From: Acidimicrobiales bacterium
GTDB taxonomy: Bacteria; Actinomycetota; Acidimicrobiia; Acidimicrobiales; JABEUL01
Assembly (NCBI GenBank): GCA_027451605.1
Contig: DAIDJA010000130.1
Coordinates: forward strand, 1 to 5,729
DNA: 5,729 nt
Reading direction: 5' to 3'
Below the pieces are notes generated by a model. That model was given only the letters and a program-made list of their open reading frames with translations. It was not told the DNA's origin and ran no database searches. Within the stretch, counting starts at the first letter, position 1. The number at the start of each line of letters is the position of its first letter. Both the position numbers and the translations under genes were made by a program. This document shows, in pieces, positions 1-4,930 of the stretch.

Positions 1-240
1 AGCCCTTGCAACATATTTTGCGGTTTCAATGGCCCTCGGTAAGTCAGACGAATAGATAACAACGTTATCTCCGAGCTCGTTGGTATGGCTTAATCGTCGT
101 TGAAGTTTTCTGGCCTGTCTCTTGCCTTCGGTAGACAGACCCGTACATCCTTTCAAACCGCCGATTATTCCGTCGATATTACATTGGCTTTCTCCATGCC
201 TGATTAAAATCAAACGCCCGACTGATTTAGAATTCACCAT
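1..240 (-). CDS. Histidine phosphatase family protein (phosphoglycerate mutase-like), 3' part outside window
   Basis: This is the first 80 codons of a minus-strand gene that runs off the left edge; I translated it directly from the sequence. The N-terminus has a short beta strand (GRLILI) followed by RHGES at residues 14-18. His15 is the expected phospho-acceptor of the histidine phosphatase superfamily, with Arg14 and Glu17 in the usual places. The family's second region follows: a 'TGLSTEGKRQA' segment (residues 33-43) and 'IYSSDLPRAIETA' (62-74), which carries the conserved phosphate-binding Arg69. The later catalytic His and Glu lie beyond the window. The ATG at 240 is the most upstream possible start, because an in-frame TGA sits four codons before it; a GTG follows immediately. 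No strong Shine-Dalgarno is visible. The substrate cannot be told: members range from phosphoglycerate mutases to cobalamin- or sugar-phosphate phosphatases. The gene is divergent from the oxidoreductase gene at 648. Confidence 0.88.
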   Translation of the reverse strand, partial: MVNSKSVGRLILIRHGESQCNIDGIIGGLKGCTGLSTEGKRQARKLQRRLSHTNELGDNVVIYSSDLPRAIETAKYVARA

Positions 241-313
241 CTCAAATATTCACCACTTTTTCGTTTGCTAACAGGGCTTCAGACAATTGCCGAACCGATA
301 GCATTTAAATATT

Positions 314-319
314 AGTATA
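314..319 (-). promoter_or_regulatory. Candidate -10 box for the phosphatase gene
   Basis: On the minus strand this reads TATACT, one base away from TATAAT, and would give a leader of roughly 65-70 nt before the ATG at 240. No recognisable -35 hexamer lies at 16-18 bp, so this is a weak call in an AT-rich background. Confidence 0.25.
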
Positions 320-546
320 TACCCGCTTGCAAAACTTTAAGGAAAATCATTCGAAGTCACCCAATTTCGAACTATTCTCACCCATAACAAGGAACTTTAT
401 TTATTATATTGCCGACCCGGGACAGATGTCAAATTAAAATCGGAATATTAGCAAAGTTATCTTGAAATCCCAGCCTCACCATTAAGATCAGTGCGAACTC
501 TTTCGTAATTAATTTCAATTTATTTAATAAACATGAAGCTGGCGAC

Positions 547-574
547 CAATCATTATCTTATATATAAATGATTG
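547..574. repeat. Inverted repeat, 8-bp arms (CAATCATT / AATGATTG)
   Basis: Perfect 8-bp arms at 547-554 and 567-574 flank a 12-base AT-rich centre. The repeat lies about 60 bp upstream of the oxidoreductase promoter candidate. It could be an operator for a dimeric regulator or a small hairpin; there is no T-tract that would make it a terminator. Chance similarity in AT-rich DNA is possible. Confidence 0.4.
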
Positions 575-613
575 AGTTCGGTTAAAAGTAGCTCAGTACT
601 GTCATGATTTAAT

Positions 614-640
614 TTGAATCACTCGGCTAAATAGTACAAT
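614..640 (+). promoter_or_regulatory. Candidate leaderless promoter of the F420 oxidoreductase gene
   Basis: TACAAT (635-640) matches five of six -10 consensus bases and ends 7 nt before the ATG at 648, which puts the expected transcription start at or next to the start codon. A weak -35 (TTGAAT, 614-619) lies 15 bp upstream. There is no Shine-Dalgarno before the ATG, which fits a leaderless mRNA, a common arrangement in Actinobacteria. Confidence 0.5.
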
Positions 641-647
641 TAACAGT

Positions 648-1571
648 ATGAAACCATTTAGATTTGCCGTTCAAGCTTCAAATACACTCTCTGCCAAAGA
701 CTGGAAACTGCTGGCAGGTAAAGTTGAGAGTCTGGGTTACTCCACGTTATTTCTTCCGGATCACTTCGGGGATCAGCTTTCCCCTCTGGTTGGTTTGACA
801 ATAGCCGCAGAAAATACAACCAATCTTAATGTAGGAAGCCTTGTATTTGATAACGACTATAGACATCCGTTAGTTTTGGCTCGCGAAATCGCCACATTGG
901 ACAATTTAACCGGTGGACGTGTAGAATTTGGTGTAGGTGCAGGATGGATGACGTCGGATTATGATGAATCCGGAATTGTTTTGGACGAACCAAAAGTTAG
1001 AGTGGAGCGTTTAAAAGAGGCTATAGAAATATTTCTGGAACTTTTTGAAAAAGGGAGCTCAAATTTCAAAGGAAACCACTATCAACTAACCGATGCGAAA
1101 TGTTTTCCCAAACCCGTTTCCCAACCGCATCCTAAGATTTTGATTGGCGGAGGTTCCAAAAATATACTTGAACTGGCGGCAGGCAAGGCCGATATCGTAG
1201 GTTTAAACGCATCATTGAAGGCAGGCGTAATAGGTGCGGAAATGATGAAAGAAATTAGCCCTGATAAATTTGACAGACGCTTTGCCATTCTGAAGGAATT
1301 TGCCGGAAAGCGATTTGACGATATTGAGATTCAATGTCTTACCTTTTTAGTTCAAGTCGTTCCAAACGGAGCCGAGGTTAGAGAAAACATCGCAAAAATG
1401 TTTTCAATAGAAACCGGTGATTTGGATGAAATTCCTATGGCTCTAATCGGATCAAAGAACGAAATAGTTGAAATGTTACATAAAAGAAGAGAACGATGGG
1501 GTTACTCCTATATTGTGGTACATGAACCTGAAATGGAAGCATTTTCTGAAATAGTAGCAGAACTTACTTAA
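648..1571 (+). CDS. LLM-class F420-dependent oxidoreductase (MSMEG_2516-like)
   Basis: This 307-residue protein belongs to the luciferase-like monooxygenase fold, a TIM-barrel flavin/F420 enzyme. Visible marks are the N-terminal strand 'FRFAVQ', 'GYSTLFLPDHFGDQ' (residues 30-43), a non-prolyl-cis-peptide-type region around 'VGSLVFDNDYRHP' (62-74), and the family signature 'LAREIATLDNLTGGRVEFGVGAGW' split over residues 77-100. 'KCFPKPVSQPHPKILIGGG' (151-169) is the phosphate-binding part of the barrel. The start style, length and 'YRHPLVLAREIATLD' pattern resemble the TIGR03621 group of probable F420-dependent oxidoreductases, known mainly from Actinobacteria. The cofactor is therefore likely F420 rather than FMN, but this is inferred from family resemblance. 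Substrate and pathway are unknown. ATG 648 is chosen because the protein aligns from its first strand and a -10 box sits 7 nt upstream. The gene appears monocistronic. Confidence 0.88.
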   Translation: MKPFRFAVQASNTLSAKDWKLLAGKVESLGYSTLFLPDHFGDQLSPLVGLTIAAENTTNLNVGSLVFDNDYRHPLVLAREIATLDNLTGGRVEFGVGAGWMTSDYDESGIVLDEPKVRVERLKEAIEIFLELFEKGSSNFKGNHYQLTDAKCFPKPVSQPHPKILIGGGSKNILELAAGKADIVGLNASLKAGVIGAEMMKEISPDKFDRRFAILKEFAGKRFDDIEIQCLTFLVQVVPNGAEVRENIAKMFSIETGDLDEIPMALIGSKNEIVEMLHKRRERWGYSYIVVHEPEMEAFSEIVAELT

Positions 1572-1742
1572 GTTTTATTAATCGGTACATCTTAGAAGCG
1601 CCAAACTTAATCGTAATTCCATTAAATTTCAAAAACAGTCGGCATTGACTTACACTAATTTTTCTAAGCAAGAAGAGCTATTGGCTAATTACTTACTTTG
1701 ATAACCGAACAGCTAATACCAATTATTAGAACATTTACAGAC

Positions 1743-1748
1743 TATAAC
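1743..1748 (+). promoter_or_regulatory. Candidate -10 box of the original nadD promoter
   Basis: TATAAC (one mismatch to consensus) ends exactly 7 nt before TTG 1756, the same spacing as TACAAT to ATG 648 upstream of the oxidoreductase gene. No Shine-Dalgarno precedes the TTG. No good -35 is seen. If active, this promoter would now read into the insertion element and could drive tnpA-tnpB-nadD-rsfS. Confidence 0.35.
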
Positions 1749-1755
1749 TACTGGC

Positions 1756-1781
1756 TTGACTAATGGAAACCATCAAATCAC
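1756..1781 (+). pseudogene. nadD: Detached 5' end of nadD (original start region)
   Basis: If the element is removed at its shared TCAC ends, bases up to 1781 join directly to 3511. The nadD reading frame then runs upstream without a stop to TAA at 1714. The only usual start codon in this stretch is TTG 1756, which would give an N-terminus MTNGNHQI followed by TYKRVGLLGGTFDP. The restored protein would be 219 residues, ordinary for NadD. A TTG start is credible here because rsfS, next in the operon, also begins with TTG. An alternative original start, ATG 1763 (METIKS), is in frame only if the junction lies elsewhere, for example between 1780 and 3512. The call is an inference from reading frames. 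Confidence 0.5.
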
Positions 1782-1791
1782 CCCGAGGGGA

Positions 1792-1811
1792 CTGGCGGCT
1801 TCAGCCGTCAG
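1792..1811 (+). repeat. Left-end subterminal hairpin of the IS
   Basis: CTGGCGGCT and AGCCGTCAG pair around a TC centre, with a single G-T mismatch at the fourth position of the stem. It matches the right-end hairpin at 16 of 20 positions, including a compensatory G-C to C-G change. In IS200/IS605 elements such hairpins in single-stranded DNA are the TnpA recognition structures. A smaller CCCC-GA-GGGG palindrome lies just before it (1781-1790). The four bases at the hairpin foot (GGGA) do not fit the expected guide, but GAGG at 1785-1788 would. Confidence 0.75.
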
Positions 1812-1870
1812 GGGAATCGGGGTTCGGGGCATAGCTCCGAGGTCCCGCCGGGGCTGTCACACCTCCGGTG

Positions 1871-1876
1871 TATAAT
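1871..1876 (+). promoter_or_regulatory. Perfect TATAAT -10 box of tnpA
   Basis: A consensus TATAAT ends 6 nt before ATG 1883, again a leaderless spacing, and there is no Shine-Dalgarno between them. No good -35 is found at 16-18 bp. This box also argues for ATG 1883 over the GTG at 1868, which lies upstream of it. Confidence 0.45.
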
Positions 1877-1882
1877 GGATGC

Positions 1883-2287
1883 ATGTCGTCTACTCGCTTG
1901 CGCTGGGGTGCTGGAGGTGTCACTTCGCCGGGATTACACCTCATCTGGTGTCCCAAATACCGCCACCGCCTGCTCGGTGGCCGACTAGCGTGCCGTCCGG
2001 AGGAACTGCCGGTGCATATCGCCGGGGAGAATGACTGGAAGATCGTCGCCGAAGAAGTCATGTACGACCGCGTGAACATCTTTCTCCGGGTCCGATCGAC
2101 CGATTCGCCCGCCGAAGTCGTGAGGGCCTTCAAGGGGAGGTCATCTTTAGTACTTCGTGAGGAGTTTCCCTGGCTGGGGCGACTGTGCGTCCTGTGGTCG
2201 AAGTCGTATTTCGCGGCATCCTTAGGATACGTTTTAAAAGAGACAGTGAGGCGGTATATCGAGCACCAATGGGATGTACCGGCATGA
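1883..2287 (+). CDS. tnpA: TnpA, IS200-type Y1 transposase, full length but with a lost HUH motif
   Basis: The 134-residue frame follows the Y1_Tnp (REP-type HUH) family from end to end: 'LHLIWCPKYRHRLL' (18-31), 'AFKGRSSLVLREEFPWL' (82-98), 'LWSKSYFAASLGYV' (104-117) and 'TVRRYIEHQWD' (121-131), in which Tyr125 matches the catalytic tyrosine. The metal-binding HUH motif, normally DHVH/DHIH, reads Asp-Arg-Val-Asn here (Arg63 and Asn65), so both ligand histidines are gone. Arg is one base from the usual CAC codon, and so is Asn. The preceding helix also contains prolines (CRPEELPVHIA, 37-47) where relatives, from memory, mostly carry leucine. The protein is therefore probably catalytically dead although no stop or frameshift exists. 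GTG 1868 is an alternative start adding five residues. The stop overlaps the tnpB ATG by four bases (ATGA), implying coupled translation. Confidence 0.88.
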   Translation: MSSTRLRWGAGGVTSPGLHLIWCPKYRHRLLGGRLACRPEELPVHIAGENDWKIVAEEVMYDRVNIFLRVRSTDSPAEVVRAFKGRSSLVLREEFPWLGRLCVLWSKSYFAASLGYVLKETVRRYIEHQWDVPA

Positions 2288-3474
2288 GGCGCTCCTACGT
2301 CTTTCGCCTTTGCCCCGGCGCCAAACAGCACGTGGCCCTCGAATCGTGTCTCGCCTCCCACCGCGAGCTCTACAACGCCGCCTTAGAAGAACGACGGACT
2401 GCCTGGAAGATGTGTCGAGTCGGCATCTCCTATAACACTCAGTCCGCCCAGTTGAAAGAGATACGGGGTGTCCGCCCCGACATCGGCCAATGGTCGTTCT
2501 CCTCCCAGCAGGCCACTCTCCGCCGTCTCAACAAGGCCTTTGCCGCCTTCTTCCGACGAGTCAAGGCCGGAAAGACTCCCGGATATCCCCGTTTCAAGGC
2601 TGCCCACCGCTTCGACTCGGTGGAGTGGCCGTCCGATGGGGACGGGTGCAAGTGGAAGCCCGAGGTATCGCGGGTCTATCTCCAGGGGATCGGTGACGTG
2701 GCTGCCACCGTCCACCGACCCGTTCAGGGAACCGTGAAAACGATCTCCGTGAAGAGATGCGGGAGGAAGTGGCTCCTCATCCTGTCCTGCGACGAAGTGC
2801 CGGTGAAGCCCCTTCCAAAGACCGGTCGCATGGCCGGCGTCGACGTCGGCATCGCTTCTTTTATGGTCACCTCCGAGGGAGTCCACCTCGACAACCCCCG
2901 CTGGGCAGCCAAGGGAGCCAAACGCCTGGAGGCAGCCCAACGAACCCCGGCCCGCAAGCGGCGTGGTTCGACCAACCGTCGGGGTGCCCGTGAGACGGTT
3001 GCCGCCCGGTATCGCAAGATCGACAACGCCAGACGGGACTTCCACCACAAGGTCGCACGCTCCCTCGTCGAGGACTTCGACCTCATAGTCGTCGAGGACC
3101 TGAGGGTCGCCAACATGGTGAAAAGGGCCAAGCCGAAACCCGATCCCGACAACCCGAAAGCGTTCTTGCCCAACGGGCAGGCGGCGAAATCGGGGCTCAA
3201 CCGATCTATCCACGACGCGGGCTGGGCAGCCTTCATCAACATCCTCCACGCCAAAGCGGAAGAAGCTGGGCGCAGAGCGGTTGACATCGATCCCCGGCAC
3301 ACCTCGGACCGCTGCGAGGTGTGTGACTTCACAGCCGCCGAGAACCGCGTCAGCCAAGCACAGTTTCGATGTCGGGCCTGTGCGAATGTTGCCCACGCCG
3401 ACGAGCAGGCAGCACGAAACATCCTCCGGGCCGGACTGGCCCTTCTCGCAGCCGAGGAACTTGAAGTTGCGTGA
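2284..3474 (+). CDS. tnpB: TnpB, RNA-guided RuvC-like endonuclease of the IS605 family
   Basis: This 396-residue protein is of normal TnpB length. The N-terminal helix-turn-helix/wedge region (about 1-180) includes 'SFSSQQATLRRLNKAFAAFFRR' split over residues 71-92 and 'GYPRFKAAHRFDSV' (100-113). The RuvC core holds all three acidic residues: Asp187 in 'AGVDVGIASF', Glu271 in 'LIVVEDLRV', and Asp373 in 'HADEQAARNIL'. The zinc ribbon between the last two has C344-x2-C347 and C363-x2-C366. Other family marks are 'RKIDNARRDFHHKVARSLV' (244-262) and 'NGQAAKSGLNRSIHDAGW' (297-314). TnpB proteins cut DNA next to a transposon-associated motif using an omega RNA read from the element's right end. The cleavage chemistry looks intact here, unlike that of TnpA. 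Small deviations are Asp348 and Ala367, where a glycine often follows the cysteine pair. The 3' end overlaps the proposed start of the chimeric nadD. Confidence 0.93.
   Translation: MRRSYVFRLCPGAKQHVALESCLASHRELYNAALEERRTAWKMCRVGISYNTQSAQLKEIRGVRPDIGQWSFSSQQATLRRLNKAFAAFFRRVKAGKTPGYPRFKAAHRFDSVEWPSDGDGCKWKPEVSRVYLQGIGDVAATVHRPVQGTVKTISVKRCGRKWLLILSCDEVPVKPLPKTGRMAGVDVGIASFMVTSEGVHLDNPRWAAKGAKRLEAAQRTPARKRRGSTNRRGARETVAARYRKIDNARRDFHHKVARSLVEDFDLIVVEDLRVANMVKRAKPKPDPDNPKAFLPNGQAAKSGLNRSIHDAGWAAFINILHAKAEEAGRRAVDIDPRHTSDRCEVCDFTAAENRVSQAQFRCRACANVAHADEQAARNILRAGLALLAAEELEVA
3454..3469 (+). promoter_or_regulatory. Shine-Dalgarno and TTG start supplied to nadD by the IS
   Basis: GAGGAA (3454-3459) is followed after 7 nt by TTG 3467-3469, which is in the nadD frame and lies just before the tnpB stop TGA (3472-3474). 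The same GAGGAA motif, 8 nt before a TTG, serves rsfS at 4127-4143, which supports this start. The ribosome site is part of the tnpB coding sequence. Confidence 0.5.
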
Positions 3475-4144
3475 GAAGAAGCTGGCCGCCTTAGCGGTCA
3501 GAGATGTCACTTACAAAAGAGTAGGGCTCTTGGGAGGAACCTTTGATCCAATTCACAACGGACATATCGAAATTGCAAAATTAGCAAGGGATCTTTTGGA
3601 TCTCGATATTGTTTACTTGGTTGTTGCCAATGATCCATATCAAAAAAGTGATAAGCAAGAGATTTCTAATGCCTGGGCCAGATATCGGGTCGCAAAAGCA
3701 GCAGTAGCAGGCGAACCTAAAATTAAAGTATCAACTATTGAATTGGATCGAAAAGGCAAGTCCTATTCAATTGACACCGTACTTGAGCTCAAGTCAAAGC
3801 ACAGTTATGCCGAAATATTTATGATTATAGGTTCTGACATAGTTGAAAATTTAAATACTTGGGAAAAATTCGAAGAGCTGGGACAGCTTGTAACCCTAGT
3901 TGTTTTTGACAGAAAGTCGGCGAGTCAAAAAGCCAGACAACCATCAATTTCATCGGATTTTTTTCCAAATCAAATCTATCTCGGACAGGAAATAGTAAAT
4001 ACAATTCCACAAATCTCCTCTTCTGGCCTAAAAGAATTAATTGTAAACAACCATAATATTGATGAATTCCTAAACATAAAAACAATACGTGCATTGGAGG
4101 TTGAAAAGTTGTACAATAAAATTAATGAGGAATTCAATAATTGA
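3467..4144 (+). CDS. nadD: Nicotinate-nucleotide adenylyltransferase, chimeric N-terminus from the IS
   Basis: NadD joins ATP and nicotinate mononucleotide to make deamido-NAD in NAD biosynthesis. The nucleotidyltransferase signature GGTFDPIHNGH stands at residues 23-33, followed by 'VVANDPYQKS' (52-61), 'IELDRKGKSYSIDTV' (91-105), 'IIGSD' (120-124) with 'TWEKFEEL' (131-138), and 'ISSSGLKELI' (183-192), the counterpart of the usual ISSTxIR with Lys for Arg. The enzymatic core therefore looks complete. The first 14 residues (MREKKLAALAVRDV) are encoded by the insertion element, including its right-end hairpin; native sequence begins at about TYKRVGLL. The chosen TTG has a GAGGAA ribosome site 7 nt upstream and overlaps the end of tnpB. 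Upstream in-frame options are TTG 3461, ATG 3386 and TTG 3281, all inside tnpB; there is no in-frame ATG after the element. The gene overlaps rsfS by four bases (TTGA). Product from this start is 225 residues. Confidence 0.85.
   Translation: MREKKLAALAVRDVTYKRVGLLGGTFDPIHNGHIEIAKLARDLLDLDIVYLVVANDPYQKSDKQEISNAWARYRVAKAAVAGEPKIKVSTIELDRKGKSYSIDTVLELKSKHSYAEIFMIIGSDIVENLNTWEKFEELGQLVTLVVFDRKSASQKARQPSISSDFFPNQIYLGQEIVNTIPQISSSGLKELIVNNHNIDEFLNIKTIRALEVEKLYNKINEEFNN
3482..3501 (+). repeat. Right-end subterminal hairpin of the IS
   Basis: CTGGCCGC and GCGGTCAG pair around the loop CTTA, keeping the same G-T mismatch as the left-end hairpin. GAAG sits directly at its 5' foot, and TCAC, the predicted cleavage site, follows 5 nt after it (3507-3510). 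It lies beyond the tnpB stop and inside the reading frame of the chimeric nadD, so it may also affect ribosome passage or omega-RNA folding. Confidence 0.78.
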
Positions 4145-4497
4145 CTCATATCTCAACTGAATTACAGGCGGCGATAAAAGCCGCAACTGACAAGAAAGCT
4201 CTGGATCTAGTTATATTAGATGTAAGTGAGGTTTCAACTTTTGCCGATAACTTCTTAATTGCAACCGGTACTTCAAACCGCCATATCAGAACCCTGGTAG
4301 AAACGGTGGAAGTTGCCCTTAAACCCGTAGTTGGTTCACCGATGTCAATTGAAGGAATGAATGACGCCAGGTGGGTATTGATGGATTACGGTAGCTTAGT
4401 GATTCACATCTTTGACGACGAGTCTCGAAAGTTTTATGACCTACAAAAGCTTTGGTCAGATGCAACGGAAATTGAAGTAGCGTTAACATCAAACTAA
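4141..4497 (+). CDS. rsfS: Ribosomal silencing factor RsfS
   Basis: The 118-residue product is a full-length RsfS (DUF143/Iojap family) protein, which binds ribosomal protein uL14 on the large subunit and blocks subunit joining when nutrients are scarce. Diagnostic stretches are 'ALDLVILDVSEVSTFADNFLIATGTSNRHIR' across residues 20-50, 'EGMNDARWVLMDYGSLVIHIF' across 71-91, and 'SRKFYDLQKLWSDA' (94-107). The start is TTG, overlapping the nadD stop as TTGA, with GAGGAA at 4127-4132 giving a proper 8-nt spacing. No ATG fits as well, the first in-frame ATG being far inside the domain. nadD-rsfS is a very common bacterial gene pair, so expression is almost surely coupled to nadD and thus also affected by the upstream insertion. 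Confidence 0.93.
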   Translation: MTHISTELQAAIKAATDKKALDLVILDVSEVSTFADNFLIATGTSNRHIRTLVETVEVALKPVVGSPMSIEGMNDARWVLMDYGSLVIHIFDDESRKFYDLQKLWSDATEIEVALTSN

Positions 4498-4528
4498 GTT
4501 CAGCCTGCCACTAAACCCTATTGAAATG

Positions 4529-4930
4529 CTATTGGTATCTTGCGACCGTAAATGCTATATTTACCGGAACATTTAGAGCAAATAATACAAGTGCGGCAAT
4601 TAATAATCCGAGTGATTTACCGGACATTTTATCGAAAATAAATACATAAATCAATACTCCCGATATCACAGCATAGGCTGCCAATGTCCATTTAACAACT
4701 TGAAAAAACACCCGCCAATTAAAAGTGTCAATCTTAACGAGCAGACCAATGATTGCAATAAATACCAACAGACTTACACCAACCAACAAAAATACCACTG
4801 CGTAGTTTGGGGAAAATGGAATTTCCGAAACCATATATACTCCCGCTCCGATTACAAAAGCCATAGAAATAACACACAACAGGGTTATAGGCGGTAATGA
4901 TTTTTTTGTCGATACAGTATCTTCACTCAT
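4529..4930 (-). CDS. Small four-helix membrane protein of unknown function
   Basis: This 133-residue protein is not recognised. It has a short polar N-terminus (MSEDTVSTKK) and four hydrophobic segments at about 14-35, 43-65, 76-98 and 105-127, so it is an integral membrane protein with little outside the bilayer. No cofactor motif stands out; prolines and an Asn lie in the last helix. Its ATG overlaps the stop of the preceding membrane-protein gene by four bases (4927-4930), which indicates translational coupling and probably a joint role. It ends 31 bp from the end of rsfS, convergently, without a clear terminator between them. Confidence 0.75.
   Translation of the reverse strand: MSEDTVSTKKSLPPITLLCVISMAFVIGAGVYMVSEIPFSPNYAVVFLLVGVSLLVFIAIIGLLVKIDTFNWRVFFQVVKWTLAAYAVISGVLIYVFIFDKMSGKSLGLLIAALVLFALNVPVNIAFTVARYQ

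Larger units (their letters stand above)
241..647. other. AT-rich divergent intergenic region
   Basis: These 407 bases separate two divergent genes, and I see no credible gene in them. The only ATG-initiated frames I noticed are trivial, for example a 12-codon frame from 533 without a ribosome site. The region holds a -10-like box for the rightward gene, a possible minus-strand -10 (TATACT, 319 to 314) for the phosphatase gene, and an inverted repeat at 547-574. No tRNA or convincing terminator is seen. Confidence 0.6.
1756..1875 (+). other. Short chimeric leader frame, nadD start into the element's left end
   Basis: Translation from TTG 1756 would now run into the left end of the element through the hairpin and stop at TAA 1873-1875, about 39 residues later. 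The stop overlaps the TATAAT box and lies 8 bp before the tnpA ATG, so this residual translation could couple to tnpA. The encoded peptide has no recognisable domain and is probably an accident of insertion. Confidence 0.25.
1782..3510 (+). mobile_element. IS200/IS605-family insertion sequence, inserted in the 5' end of nadD
   Basis: The element carries a Y1-type tnpA and a tnpB in the classical order, bounded by imperfect-palindrome hairpins instead of terminal inverted repeats. TCAC occurs just before the left end (1778-1781) and as the last four bases of the right end (3507-3510). These fit the left and right cleavage sites of this family, where the left site stays in the flank and the right site belongs to the element; no target duplication is expected or seen. 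At the right end GAAG (3478-3481) abuts the hairpin foot and satisfies the guide/cleavage-site pairing rule known from IS608 (T1-A2, C2-G1, C4-G4). Base composition changes sharply: 41 of 60 bases are G/C in 2881-2940, against 15 of 60 in 4021-4080. This points to acquisition from a high-GC host. Because TCAC is shared, the edges could shift by a few bases without changing the excision product. Confidence 0.8.
3380..3530 (+). ncRNA. Predicted omega RNA (reRNA) of TnpB, approximate limits
   Basis: No covariance model could be run; the call follows the established rule that TnpB guide RNAs are made from the 3' end of tnpB through the element's right end, with the guide taken from the adjoining host DNA. 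The scaffold here would end at 3510. The guide would begin at 3511 (TTACAAAAGAGTAGGGC and on), which is the beginning of the native nadD coding sequence. The 5' limit is a guess. Because the RNA lies inside the probable tnpB-nadD transcript, processing it could compete with nadD translation. Confidence 0.35.

Noticed and set aside
1763..1780. ATG 1763 (METIKS) as the original nadD start
   Set aside because: Attractive as an ATG, but with the shared TCAC ends the excision product puts it out of frame and it stops at TAG. It works only if the junction is placed elsewhere, so TTG 1756 is preferred with modest confidence.
2185..2283. Upstream extension of tnpB to GTG 2185
   Set aside because: The extra 33 residues overlap conserved tnpA sequence and do not resemble TnpB; ATG 2284 with an ATGA overlap and 'MRRSYVFRL' is the family's normal start.
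2284..3474. TnpB as a nuclease-dead regulator (TldR-like)
   Set aside because: All three RuvC acidic residues are present, so loss of cleavage is not supported.
2383..3510. Long open frame on the minus strand opposite tnpB (and similar ones at 2724-3422 and 1801-2361)
   Set aside because: Antisense shadows of GC-rich tnpA/tnpB codons: low-complexity composition, no recognisable domain, and the plus strand encodes a clear TnpB.
3504..3524. ATG at 3504 just before native nadD sequence as its start codon
   Set aside because: It is out of the nadD frame and reaches TAG after six codons (ATG TCA CTT ACA AAA GAG TAG).
4544..4568. Hairpin GTAAAT-GCTAT-ATTTAC near the rsfS/membrane-gene convergence as a terminator
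   Set aside because: It lies inside the 3' coding end of the minus-strand gene, has an AT-rich stem with a bulge, and no T-tract on either side.
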